Shown piece after piece: positions 1 through 6,601 of a DNA stretch of 8,750 nt. This stretch comes from Candidatus Benthicola azotiphorus (lineage in GTDB: Bacteria; Gemmatimonadota; Gemmatimonadetes; Palauibacterales; Palauibacteraceae). The position numbers and the translations under genes are program-made. Positions within the stretch are counted from its first letter, which is position 1. Each line of letters begins with the position of its first letter. The stretch lies in the NCBI GenBank assembly GCA_947581745.1, contig CANPVW010000079.1, positions 1-8,750 on the forward strand, read 5' to 3'. The notes below the pieces were generated by a model. That model did no database searches. It worked only from the letters and a program-made list of their open reading frames with translations, and was not told where the DNA came from.

Positions 1-50
1 CGTTGCTGATCTTCCATGTCTTCAACGCGCCGTGGCTGTCGGCATTCTGA
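1..50 (+). CDS. Possible C-terminal end of a membrane protein (partial)
   Basis: The frame starting at base 3 is open from the window edge to a TGA at 48-50 and encodes the hydrophobic, aromatic-rich tail LLIFHVFNAPWLSAF. This looks like the last residues of an integral membrane protein whose body lies left of the window. Another frame is also open over this stretch (to a TGA at 52-54), but its product is less membrane-like. With so few codons neither the family nor the coding status can be settled. If real, the gene is convergent with the lipoprotein gene that ends at 90. Confidence 0.35.
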   Translation, partial: LLIFHVFNAPWLSAF

Positions 51-89
51 TCTGACCGCCGTTCCGCGCGGGGAAGGGGCCGACGCGCC

Positions 90-392
90 CTATTCCACGC
101 AGTATCCCGTCGCGACGATCTTCTCCTGCTGGCCGATGATGACCCACGCCGTCTGCGTTGCGACGGTGACGCCCGTCAGGCCCTCGCCGCCGCACTGCTG
201 GAGCAGATCCTCGACCAGCTCACCCGACGTCTCCACCGGCAAGGGCGATAGCCAGAAGGGATTGAACTTCGAGGCCTCGGCGGTGACGCGCGTGCCGGGT
301 CGGTCGACCACGGTCGCTGATACGGGAAGCGATACACACCCTGCAGCGACAGTCGCCGCAGCGACCGCTGCTACGCTGAGAGTCCTTCTCAT
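90..392 (-). CDS. Small secreted lipoprotein of unknown function
   Basis: A 100-residue protein starts at the ATG complementary to 390-392, with a near-perfect Shine-Dalgarno (AAGGAGG, complement of 398-404) 5 nt upstream. The N-terminus is a lipoprotein signal: basic MRR, an Ala/Val-rich core, then lipobox VAAGC with Cys19 as the predicted lipidated residue. The mature part is about 80 residues and has two cysteines (Cys67 in QQCGGEG, Cys98 in TGYCVE) that could form a disulfide. The pattern 'EDLLQQCGGEGLTGVTV...WVIIGQQEKIVATGYCVE' resembles small TRL-like lipoproteins of unknown function, but I make that comparison from memory only. It lies downstream of the TPR gene on the same strand, 136 bp from its stop, and probably has its own promoter. 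No function can be assigned beyond an envelope lipoprotein. Confidence 0.85.
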   Translation of the reverse strand: MRRTLSVAAVAAATVAAGCVSLPVSATVVDRPGTRVTAEASKFNPFWLSPLPVETSGELVEDLLQQCGGEGLTGVTVATQTAWVIIGQQEKIVATGYCVE

Positions 393-466
393 GGCTGCCT
401 CCTTGCAGACGACGCGTCGACTTCGCGGACTCCTCGTACCTTCATCCCGTGAGGGTTGACCGGGGG

Positions 467-482
467 GAAGCGATTTCGCTTC
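467..482. promoter_or_regulatory. 16-bp dyad upstream of the lipoprotein gene
   Basis: GAAGCGATTTCGCTTC has perfect 7-bp arms (GAAGCGA and TCGCTTC) around a central TT. It lies about 75 bp upstream of the lipoprotein start and about 47 bp past the stop of the TPR gene, both read on the minus strand. Size and symmetry suit a dimeric regulator's operator. A transcription-terminator role is less likely: a 2-nt loop is too tight, and on the minus strand the hairpin is followed by C residues, not a T run. Operator function is inference. Confidence 0.35.
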
Positions 483-528
483 GCATCCTGAAGAACAGCT
501 GGTTGCGGCCGGCCGTTGAGGTCCTTCG

Positions 529-2211
529 TCAGCCGGACCTCAGACCGACCCGACGGACGATGTCGGCAAACCGCGGGTCGTCATGCAGGCTGTCGTAAGC
601 GGGGTCGATGTGCAGATACACCAGGCCGGCGGACCGCCCGGCCAGGGCCTCCTCGAGCTTCTGGAACGCGCGGTCAAGATCTCCGAGCTCCCCGTAGGCT
701 CCGGCCAGGAACTCGGGACGTACGTATCGCTCCTCGCTCTCCAGCGCATCCAGGATCTCCCGGGCCTCGTCATCCCGTCCGAGCACGGCCAGTGCCTGCG
801 CCTCGTAGGCCCTCACGGAGACCACGTCTCCAGTCCGCGTCGCCTGTTCACGGAAGGCCGCCAGCGCCTCCTCGGGTCTCCCCATCGCGAGGAGCGCGTT
901 CCCCATGCGCACGTGGGCGTAGTAGTACTGCGGGTCGAGCCGGATGGTCTCCCGGCACTGCTCGATCGCCTCGTCGAGTCGGCGTGAGTAGAGAAGGAAC
1001 CGCGCGACCCACCCGCTGAACTCGGACGACAGCGGATCCAGAGCCAGCGCTTCCCGCATCTCGGCGAGTGCCTCCTCCAGGTTCCCGTTGGAAGGCAGGA
1101 CGCTCGCCAGCCCGTAGTGTCCCTCGGCATAGCTGGGGCTCCGCGCCACGGCGCGTCGCAGAGCCAGCTCGGCCGCCTGGAAGTCCCACTCGAACCAGGC
1201 CAGGACCTTGCCCACGGCGGTATGGGCCTCGGCCAGCGAATCGTCCAGCTGGATGGCCTTCTCCGCCGCTTCCTTCGCCTTGGGATAGGCCTCGTCCGGC
1301 GAGTACCAGTCATCGGCCAGCGACATCCAGGAATCGGCTATGCCCGCGTAGGCCCGTGCGTACCCCGGGTCGGCCACGAGCGCCTGCTCGTAGAAGGACA
1401 GGCTCTGTACGAGGTCCTCCCTCCGGAACTTGTTGTAGACGTAGCGTCCTTTCAGGTAGAGGGTGTACGCGTCCATGTTGCGGGTGGCCTGCGTGACGAG
1501 GCGCGGAGTCGCCTGCACGTCGAGCTGGACCTTGAGGGCTTCCACGATTGAACGCGCGATCTCGTCCTGGACCTGGAACACGTCCTCCAGCTCGCGATCG
1601 TAGGTTTCCGACCACAGGTGATATCCGTCCGCCGCGTTGATGAGCTGGGCGGTGATGCGCAGGCGGCTGCCGGCCTTGCGGACACTTCCCTCGAGGACCG
1701 TCGCCACGTTGAGCTCGCCGGCGATGCTTCGAATGCCCTGGTCCTTCCCCTTGAACGCGAAAGCGGAGGTACGCGATGCTACGTGCAGGTGCCGGACCCG
1801 GGTCAGGGCATTGAGGATCTCTTCCGTCACGCCATCACTGAAGTACTCGCTGTCTCCCGATTCGCTCATGTCCACGAAGGGAAGTACCGCGATGGACTTT
1901 TCCGAGGGAGCCGCGCCGACCACCGGAGCGGCGGCCGGTGTGCCGCCGGGTTCAGCATCCACTTTATCCCGTGAATCGGTCCGGGTGACCCCTCCCGGCG
2001 TGAGGTCGAAGAACCAGGACAGCAGCACGGCGAGCGGGAACCCCAGGATCGCGAGGACTACGAACAATCGAATGGTCCAGTCCGGCAGTGTCAGGGCAGG
2101 GAAGATCACGTCCGCGAGCTGAATCAGGACCCACGCCACCACCGCGTAGAACATGGCCGCTCGGACCACTTTCCGTCGCGACAGTTCTCTCGCGAACTCC
2201 CTGAGATCCAC
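529..2211 (-). CDS. Membrane-anchored TolB/FlgO-like and TPR protein
   Basis: A 560-residue protein. The short cytoplasmic N-terminus (MDLREFARELSRRKVVRAA) leads into a hydrophobic helix at about 19-41 (AAMFYAVVAWVLIQLADVIF) and a second at about 47-67, followed by LTPGGVTR, the usual opening of this family. A low-complexity Gly/Ala/Pro linker leads to a TolB/FlgO-like domain at about 104-225 (SIAVLPFVDMS, SDGVTEEILNAL, VLEGSVRKAG, LWSETYDRELEDVFQVQDEIA). The rest, about 243-550, is helical TPR-type repeats with YARAYAGIADSW, YAEGHYGLASVL and YYYAHVRMGNALLAMGRPEEALAAF units. The start is GTG at 2211; the minus frame meets a stop at 2245-2247 and offers no better start. Relatives often carry an N-terminal winged helix, adenylate cyclase or Ser/Thr kinase domain; none is present here, so a scaffolding or signalling-accessory role is likely. 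Substrate and partner are unknown. Confidence 0.92.
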   Translation of the reverse strand: MDLREFARELSRRKVVRAAMFYAVVAWVLIQLADVIFPALTLPDWTIRLFVVLAILGFPLAVLLSWFFDLTPGGVTRTDSRDKVDAEPGGTPAAAPVVGAAPSEKSIAVLPFVDMSESGDSEYFSDGVTEEILNALTRVRHLHVASRTSAFAFKGKDQGIRSIAGELNVATVLEGSVRKAGSRLRITAQLINAADGYHLWSETYDRELEDVFQVQDEIARSIVEALKVQLDVQATPRLVTQATRNMDAYTLYLKGRYVYNKFRREDLVQSLSFYEQALVADPGYARAYAGIADSWMSLADDWYSPDEAYPKAKEAAEKAIQLDDSLAEAHTAVGKVLAWFEWDFQAAELALRRAVARSPSYAEGHYGLASVLPSNGNLEEALAEMREALALDPLSSEFSGWVARFLLYSRRLDEAIEQCRETIRLDPQYYYAHVRMGNALLAMGRPEEALAAFREQATRTGDVVSVRAYEAQALAVLGRDDEAREILDALESEERYVRPEFLAGAYGELGDLDRAFQKLEEALAGRSAGLVYLHIDPAYDSLHDDPRFADIVRRVGLRSG

Positions 2212-2383
2212 TTGGCGGCAAGCTCCCGCAAGAAGTAAGAGGAATTAAGGCTCATTCGACCAATCCGCGCCATTGTAGCTCCGACACGGCACCAGCCGCC
2301 ACGCTCGGACGAACAGCGAGACCTCGTTGCCTGCGGCGGCGATGACCCTCAAACGTCATGGATCACCTGGGCAGTGCACGTGA
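2212..2383. other. Intergenic region upstream of the TPR gene
   Basis: About 170 bp between the TPR gene start and the outer-membrane protein remnant. It must hold the TPR gene promoter unless transcription comes through the remnant. An AT-richer patch lies at about 2230-2250 (complement reads CTTAATTCCTCTTACTTCTT), but I could not assign a convincing -35/-10 pair. No coding frame, RNA or repeat is evident. Confidence 0.4.
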
Positions 2384-2860
2384 TTACGGTTCGTACATCG
2401 TCGACCGTGGCAGCCCGAACGAGCGGTGCCTGATCTCAGCGCTCGAAGAGAAGAGTGACCGTGGAACGCCCACGATCACGCCCACGCCCCATACGAGCGT
2501 GCCTCCCTTCCGCGGCGACAGGAACGGCTCCAGGTTGAAATCGCCAAGCCCGAACTCGGATTGCGGCACCGATGTGGAAGAGACCGGGAGGATCGGCCGC
2601 GCGATGAGGTTCCAATCCTCGTCGAGGTGGACGGGCACTACGGGCTGGAGGTTCAACACATTCTGACGGCCGTCGTCCGGACCGACGCCGAGGGACGTGA
2701 TGTTCTGAAGGGGAAGGGTGATCAGGTCAGCGAAGGGGTTCTGCAGCTGCTTCGCCAGGTCCTCGTGCTCCGGGCCGGCGGTGGAAGCGTCGCCTGGCGC
2801 CTGGCCGGAAGGGGCAGCGCCACCAGGTTCCTGCCCGCGAGAATCTAGCCCCGTGCGGGT
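2384..2860 (-). pseudogene. Remnant of a 'neuromedin U'-type outer-membrane protein
   Basis: The minus frame is open from a stop at 2861-2863 to the TAA at 2384-2386. It contains motifs I recognise from the bacterial family commonly labelled 'neuromedin U' or transporter (predicted outer-membrane beta-barrels): EDLAKQLQNPFADLITLPLQN, then VGPDDGRQNVLNLQPVVPV, LDEDWNLIARPILPV, FGLGDFNLEPFLSP and LVWGVGVIVGVP. The family normally has a signal peptide before this block and roughly another 150 residues of barrel after it. Here the upstream part is a Gly/Pro/Ala-rich linker (GQEPGGAAPSGQAPGDAST) with no ATG, GTG or TTG before the conserved block. The downstream part turns into unrelated sequence (RSLFSSSAEIRHRSFGLP) and stops. 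The first start-like codon is an internal GTG at 2659, inside a conserved motif. It is best read as a gene decayed at both ends. I looked in the other minus frames just downstream and did not find the missing half. Confidence 0.7.
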
Positions 2861-3010
2861 TCACGCACACCGGGCGTCGGGTCCTACTGTTCTGCGCGGA
2901 CGGCTTCGAGTTCTCTGTTCGGTGGATAAAGCGAGGCCATGCTGGCTAACTTGCCGTGTGCATGGCGGGGTCGGGATCACGGGCGCCGCACCAGGTGGCA
3001 GGAGAAAGCC

Positions 3011-3544
3011 ATGATTGATCTGCTGGCGGGTCCGTGGGGGCCCCTGATCATCTTCTTCCTGAGGATCGGCGACGTGTCCCTCGCCACCGTGCGCATCGTG
3101 CTCGCGGTGAAGGGTCAGAGGCTGTTGCCGCCGTTGATCGGCTTCTTCGAGATCCTCATCTGGGTGGTGGCTGCGGGCAGCGTCGTCCAGAACCTCTCCA
3201 GTCCGCTGCACGTCATAGGGTACGCCGCAGGATTCGCCACCGGCACCCACGTGGGGTTGTGGATCGAGGCGCGTCTCGCGCTCGGACTGGCGGCGGTCCA
3301 GATCGTAACGTCCAGCGATCACCGGGAGCTGGCGGCTCGACTGCGCGAAGAAGGGTTCGGAGTGACCGAGATGGAGGGCACTGGTCGTCTCGGTCCGGTC
3401 AACGTGCTGCTCACCTCCGTGCGCCGCCGCAACGTCCCCAGGGTCATGCAGGTGGTGGATGAGATCGAACCGGGCTCCTTCGTTTCGGTTCAGGACGACC
3501 GCCTCGTGAGGCGCGGCTGGATGCTCGATCGTCGTCGCAAGTAG
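3011..3544 (+). CDS. UPF0316 / DUF2179 family integral membrane protein
   Basis: A 177-residue protein. I chose the ATG at 3011 because AGGAG (3000-3004) sits 6 nt upstream and translation from there begins at the family's usual first helix. The longer frame from 2939 adds 24 Arg-rich residues without family character. Three hydrophobic segments occur at about 8-33, 41-61 and 66-85. The first contains LRIGDVSLATVRIV and the second GFFEILIWVVAAG, both typical of UPF0316 (DUF5698) proteins. The C-terminal part, about 95-170, is a soluble alpha/beta DUF2179-like domain (VQIVTSSDHRELAARLREEGFGVTEMEGTGRLGPVNVLLTSVRRR; quoted only to mark its extent, about 97-140). Families with this domain are uncharacterised; a nucleotide- or ligand-sensing role has been proposed for related YitT-type proteins. 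The gene converges on the desaturase, with 2 nt between the stop codons. Confidence 0.9.
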   Translation: MIDLLAGPWGPLIIFFLRIGDVSLATVRIVLAVKGQRLLPPLIGFFEILIWVVAAGSVVQNLSSPLHVIGYAAGFATGTHVGLWIEARLALGLAAVQIVTSSDHRELAARLREEGFGVTEMEGTGRLGPVNVLLTSVRRRNVPRVMQVVDEIEPGSFVSVQDDRLVRRGWMLDRRRK

Positions 3545-3546
3545 AA

Positions 3547-4596
3547 CTAGACCACCGCTGCGGCTGCCGGCGTGCCCGGTGTGATACGCCGCGTGCGCTC
3601 TCTCAGGAGCGCCATGATCTCCTCCCTCGTCCTGTTGCGATCGTCGATCGGGACGTAATGATCGGCGAGCCAGTCGTAACGCTTCAGCATCAGGAAGACC
3701 CAGACGAGGAAGAAGTCCAGCTTCCGGAATATGATTGCATCGGCATCGGCGTATGCCGGGAGGTTCTCGGCCAGTTCGTCGGGGTGCTCGGTCCAGTGCC
3801 GGGTCGGTTTCCAGTGATGGCTGATGTGGTAGCCATCGTTGAAGCACCGGCGGTTGTACGTGGAGTTGATGCACGTGATGCTGTTGACGTAGCAGTTGTC
3901 CGGCTGGGCGGCGTCAATGAACGCATGCTGCGCCCAGTTTCCCGACATCATGGCGGTGCGCGTGATGAGCAGGGTCGCAACGAAGACCAGCAGCGTGGCC
4001 TGCCAGTTCACGAAGGCCAGGCAGATGACGATCCCGAACCACACCATGATCCCAAGTCGCATGCGACGAAGGATGCCATCCCGATTCCGATCACGCAGGT
4101 ATCCCGCCAGATCGTGACCACCCAGGACGAGGAAGTGACCCAGGTAATGGAAGAAGAAGTCCCACGCGCTGTCGCGCTGCAGGTGCATGGTGGAGCTCAG
4201 ATCCTCGTCCAGGTTGTTCTCCGGATGGTGCATCCCGAGGTGGTGCGCGAAGTAGCCGTTGGGCATGTGCCCGAAGAACATCCCCAGGATGGAGATGAGC
4301 GGCCAGTCCAGCCATCCGTACTCGATGCGGAAGAACTTCCGATGCGAGACGTTGTGCAGCATGAGCGTATAGGGACCGAGCTGTCGGGCGTACCAGGCGG
4401 TGAAGAGCAGTGCGTTCCAGATGTTGAAGTCCACGTACAGCCAGACGGTCAGGATTGACATCACGACGAGGTTCAGGACCTGGACCCTGGCGAAGGGCAG
4501 GTCGCGCGGGTCACGAATCAGTTTGAGGAAGAAGCGATCGAATGCCCCTGCCGGCGGAGGCGCGTTCCTGGGATCCGTGAAGGTGATCGGATTCAT
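3547..4596 (-). CDS. Membrane fatty acid desaturase (PF00487-type)
   Basis: A 349-residue membrane di-iron desaturase. Starting at the ATG complementary to 4594-4596 places a perfect AAGGAGG (complement of 4601-4607) 4 nt upstream; the open frame extends 33 codons further but without an equally good signal. Three histidine clusters are intact: HNVSH (81-85), HHLGMHH (118-124) and YHISHH (256-261), with NWAQH (220-224) as a probable extra ligand motif. These bind the two irons that activate O2 to introduce a double bond into an acyl chain. Hydrophobic segments lie at about 40-56, 58-80, 98-112, 148-160, 183-198 and 200-212, the expected four-helix-type membrane layout, with the His boxes facing the cytoplasm. 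The HNVSHRKFF and CFNDGYHISHHWKP contexts match an uncharacterised bacterial desaturase subgroup. Position specificity, and whether the substrate is a phospholipid or acyl-CoA, cannot be read from sequence. Confidence 0.93.
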   Translation of the reverse strand: MNPITFTDPRNAPPPAGAFDRFFLKLIRDPRDLPFARVQVLNLVVMSILTVWLYVDFNIWNALLFTAWYARQLGPYTLMLHNVSHRKFFRIEYGWLDWPLISILGMFFGHMPNGYFAHHLGMHHPENNLDEDLSSTMHLQRDSAWDFFFHYLGHFLVLGGHDLAGYLRDRNRDGILRRMRLGIMVWFGIVICLAFVNWQATLLVFVATLLITRTAMMSGNWAQHAFIDAAQPDNCYVNSITCINSTYNRRCFNDGYHISHHWKPTRHWTEHPDELAENLPAYADADAIIFRKLDFFLVWVFLMLKRYDWLADHYVPIDDRNRTREEIMALLRERTRRITPGTPAAAAVV

Positions 4597-4698
4597 GGCG
4601 CCTCCTTGGAGAATTTTCAACACTCGTAAACTACCCGATGAGACCGGCGAGCGCACGTGACCGGGGCGGTCGCCGGAGAGTTCGCTCGGCATCAACTC

Positions 4699-4726
4699 TT
4701 GTGCATTTCCATCGAGCAGTCATAAT
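4699..4726 (+). promoter_or_regulatory. Candidate sigma70-type promoter for the histone-like gene
   Basis: TTGTGC (4699-4704) and CATAAT (4721-4726) are separated by 16 nt and match the consensus -35 and -10 boxes at 4 and 5 of 6 positions. A start near 4733 would give a leader of about 50 nt ahead of the GGGAGGTGA Shine-Dalgarno (4772-4780). The -10 region lies in one of the few AT-rich patches nearby. It sits in the 189-bp divergent region between the desaturase and the histone-like gene; I found no equally good promoter for the desaturase. Confidence 0.45.
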
Positions 4727-4785
4727 TGAATTCCGGGGGCTGCGTTCTCGCCCGTGGGCATCTCACATTCCGGGAGGTGATCATC

Positions 4786-5007
4786 ATGCCCGCAAAGAAG
4801 CCAGCGGCGAAGAAACCAGCCGCCAAGAAGAAGCCGGCCGCCAAGAAGAAGCCGGCCGCCAAGAAGAAGCCGGCCGCCAAGAAGCCGGCCGCGAAGAAGA
4901 AGCCGGCCGCCAAGAAGAAGCCGGCCGCCAAGAAGCCGGCGGCCAAGAAACCAGCCGCGAAGAAGAAGCCGGCCGCGAAGAAGAAGCCGGCCGCCAAGAA
5001 GAAGTAG
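4786..5007 (+). CDS. Histone H1-like Lys/Ala/Pro-rich DNA-binding protein
   Basis: A 73-residue protein composed of only four amino acids: 34 Lys, 25 Ala, 13 Pro and one Met. After Met it reads PAKK, then twelve PAAKK or PAAKKK units. The start ATG at 4786 follows a strong GGGAGGTGA site (4772-4780). It resembles the C-terminal tails of histone H1, AlgP-type and chlamydial Hc-type proteins, which bind DNA non-specifically through charge and compact the chromosome; nucleoid binding is therefore the likely role, by family analogy. There is no globular domain, so it is all 'tail'. A hairpin follows at 5049-5080. It diverges from the desaturase gene. Confidence 0.82.
   Translation: MPAKKPAAKKPAAKKKPAAKKKPAAKKKPAAKKPAAKKKPAAKKKPAAKKPAAKKPAAKKKPAAKKKPAAKKK
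4789..5004 (+). repeat. Tandem 15/18-bp coding repeat (PAAKK / PAAKKK)
   Basis: The whole coding sequence after the start codon is a tandem array of units of the form CCGGCCGCCAAGAAG with or without one extra AAG, thirteen units including the first shortened PAKK. Unit order by number of lysines is 2,2,3,3,3,2,3,3,2,2,3,3,3. Near-identical DNA units (minor CCA/CCG and GCC/GCG changes) make copy-number change by replication slippage likely, and always in frame because both unit lengths are multiples of three. Confidence 0.9.
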
Positions 5008-5048
5008 CCTCTACCGAGTCGCCCCGCGTGGCGATGCTTCTGACGTGA

Positions 5049-5085
5049 GCGGCGGGCCCAGTTCTCCTCGGGTCCGCCGCTTCGT
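5049..5085 (+). terminator. Candidate terminator after the histone-like gene
   Basis: GCGGCGGGCCC (5049-5059) pairs with GGGTCCGCCGC (5070-5080) over 11 bp with one G-T wobble and a 10-nt loop. It is followed by TTCGTCT, a weak T-rich tail. The hairpin lies 42 nt past the stop codon at 5007. Stem strength supports termination; the broken T run lowers certainty. Confidence 0.6.
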
Positions 5086-5258
5086 CTCATCCGTGCCCAC
5101 TTCACTCCTCCAGTTTCGGGCCACCTCTGGCAGGAAGTTTGCGCCGCTGACTCAGGTCACCGAGGACCGTTCATCAAGGCTGCTCGCATGATGAGCGGAT
5201 TCTAGCGGTATCTCAGGCACCCTGGCTGTGGCGTGGGGTGAACGGGAGGCGTCTGTTC
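5086..5258. other. Intergenic region upstream of the FnIII pair
   Basis: About 170 bp before the first FnIII gene. It should contain that operon's promoter, but I see no convincing -35/-10 pair. No coding frame, RNA or notable repeat stands out. Confidence 0.4.
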
Positions 5259-5645
5259 ATGTGGCGTGTGCGCGACAAGAGTACGATCCTGCTGACGCTT
5301 TGCCTCGTCCTCATGCTGGTCGCCGGAGCCGCATGCGCTCCAGACGGTCCCGGTGGCTCGCTGCCGACCCATCCGTCCGACACGTATGCGGTGACACTCG
5401 AGTGGGACGCGCCGACGACCGACGCGGTGGGAAGACCACTCGAGGACCTGTCCGGATACCGCCTGTACTACGCGGAGACGGAATCACCCGCGACTTCCGG
5501 GACCGTGATCGATGTCGGATCCGTCAACACCATCACCGTGCGAGGGTTGGCAGCGGGTGACTATCTGTTCGCCGTGACCGCGTATGATGCGGATGGCAAC
5601 GAGAGCGACCTGTCCGAGCCGCTTCCCGTGGAGGTGGGTCGGTGA
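5259..5645 (+). CDS. Secreted lipoprotein with a single FnIII domain
   Basis: A 128-residue protein from the ATG at 5259, chosen because GGGAGG (5244-5249) lies 9 nt upstream; a GTG at 5238 would add 7 residues but overlaps that site. A basic N-terminus and a hydrophobic core (about 10-23, LLTLCLVLMLVAG) lead to Cys26, a plausible lipidation site although the preceding GAA is not a textbook lipobox. A short Pro/Gly linker follows, then one fibronectin type III module at about 43-126 (VTLEWDAPTTDAVG, LSGYRLYYAE, ITVRGLAAGDYLFAVTAYDADGNESDLSEP). There is no enzymatic domain. FnIII modules mediate protein-protein or carbohydrate contacts, so a surface adhesion or scaffolding role is inferred. 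Its stop codon overlaps the start of the next FnIII gene, so the two are almost certainly co-expressed. Confidence 0.85.
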   Translation: MWRVRDKSTILLTLCLVLMLVAGAACAPDGPGGSLPTHPSDTYAVTLEWDAPTTDAVGRPLEDLSGYRLYYAETESPATSGTVIDVGSVNTITVRGLAAGDYLFAVTAYDADGNESDLSEPLPVEVGR

Positions 5646-6601
5646 TTCGTCCTTCACGTCGGGAGCTCCGCACGGCGATCCTCAGCGCCGGCGCGATCGT
5701 GATGATTCTCACGGCAGGGGCGCTTCACAGCGCAACCGATGTCGTCGCACCGCGCACCCCGCGGGAGCTGAAAGGGAGCGCCGATGGTCCCCACGCCGTG
5801 GACCTCGACTGGAGGAGATCGAACGGATCGGACGGATACTACGTGTATCGGGACGGCAACAGGATCGCCGAAACGAACAGGAGCGACTATCGCGACGAGG
5901 ACGTGGAACCGGCGACGACGTACGAGTACCGCGTCAGCGCGTTCGATAACCACGGTGAGAGCGACCTGAGCGATCCGGTCCAGGTAACCACCGACTTTCC
6001 GCCGGGCCCGACCGTCCCCGCGAACCTCGCGGCGACTGCCGTCGGCTCCAACCGGATCGATCTCGCGTGGTCTCCGTCAGAGGCCGAAGCCGGGGTCGCG
6101 TTCTATCGTGTCTGGAGGGACGGCGACGAGGTCGCCACGACCGGCGACACGATTCACGCGGACTCGGATCTCCTGCCGGAGACCCGCTACGAGTACCGCG
6201 TGTCGGCCGTAGATGAGCTCGGAACCGAAAGCGACCGCAGCGATGTCGCTGCAGCTGCGACCCTCGCGGTCGAGGTAGGTCCGCCGCCGCCGGAGAACCT
6301 CGCGGCCACGGTAGCCGGGCCGACGCAGATCGATCTGACGTGGAGCCCGCCGTCCTCTTCCGAGGGCCCCATCGACGGCTACAACGTCTACAGGAACGGC
6401 TCGTTCGTCGCCTTCATCGTGCACACGCTCCTCGCCGACACGGATCTCGAGCCGGGCACCACGTATCGATACGCGGTCTCCAGCGTGAACGATGAAGGGC
6501 TCGAAGGAGAGCGGAGCGTCGAAGTGTCGGCCACGACGGATGACGCTGGAGACGGCATCCCGCCGGCCGCGCCCACCGGGCTCAGGCTGGTGGGCGGTTG
6601 A
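5642..6601 (+). CDS. Secreted protein with three FnIII domains, abruptly ending
   Basis: A 319-residue protein starting at a GTG that overlaps the previous gene's stop (GTGA, 5642-5645). A GGAGG inside the upstream gene (5630-5634) lies 7 nt away, so translation is probably coupled. An N-terminal signal or anchor segment spans about 1-31 (basic, then AILSAGAIVMILTAGALHSA). Three FnIII modules follow at about 37-117, 121-208 and 214-299, each with the conserved tryptophan (W58, W143, W234), a Y-x-VYR/VWR strand and a TYEYRVSA-type strand. After a DDAGDG linker the protein ends in IPPAAPTGLRLVGG, which is how a further FnIII module would open, so the C-terminus looks truncated or recently shortened. 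No catalytic domain is present. It is presumed an extracellular or periplasmic binding protein working with its FnIII neighbour; the ligand is unknown. Confidence 0.87.
   Translation: MIRPSRRELRTAILSAGAIVMILTAGALHSATDVVAPRTPRELKGSADGPHAVDLDWRRSNGSDGYYVYRDGNRIAETNRSDYRDEDVEPATTYEYRVSAFDNHGESDLSDPVQVTTDFPPGPTVPANLAATAVGSNRIDLAWSPSEAEAGVAFYRVWRDGDEVATTGDTIHADSDLLPETRYEYRVSAVDELGTESDRSDVAAAATLAVEVGPPPPENLAATVAGPTQIDLTWSPPSSSEGPIDGYNVYRNGSFVAFIVHTLLADTDLEPGTTYRYAVSSVNDEGLEGERSVEVSATTDDAGDGIPPAAPTGLRLVGG

Noticed and set aside
506..515. CGGCCGGCCG palindrome between the TPR gene and the lipoprotein gene
   Set aside because: Short GC-only palindromes are expected by chance in this composition; no loop or T run.
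2358..2666. Plus-strand 102-codon frame across the outer-membrane remnant
   Set aside because: No recognisable motifs; it is opposite a minus-strand frame that carries clear family motifs.
2861..3874. Long minus-strand open frame across the UPF0316 gene and desaturase 3' end
   Set aside because: Composition is Arg/His/Pro/Gln-rich without motifs, and it overlaps two genes with clear family features in other frames. It is a high-GC shadow.
4692..5105. Minus-strand open frame encoding a Phe/Ala/Gly repeat (AAGFFFAAGF) hydrophobic protein
   Set aside because: It is the antisense image of the PAAKK repeat: the CCG/GCC/AAG units contain no stop on the other strand. The plus-strand gene has a strong Shine-Dalgarno, a promoter and a known type of product.
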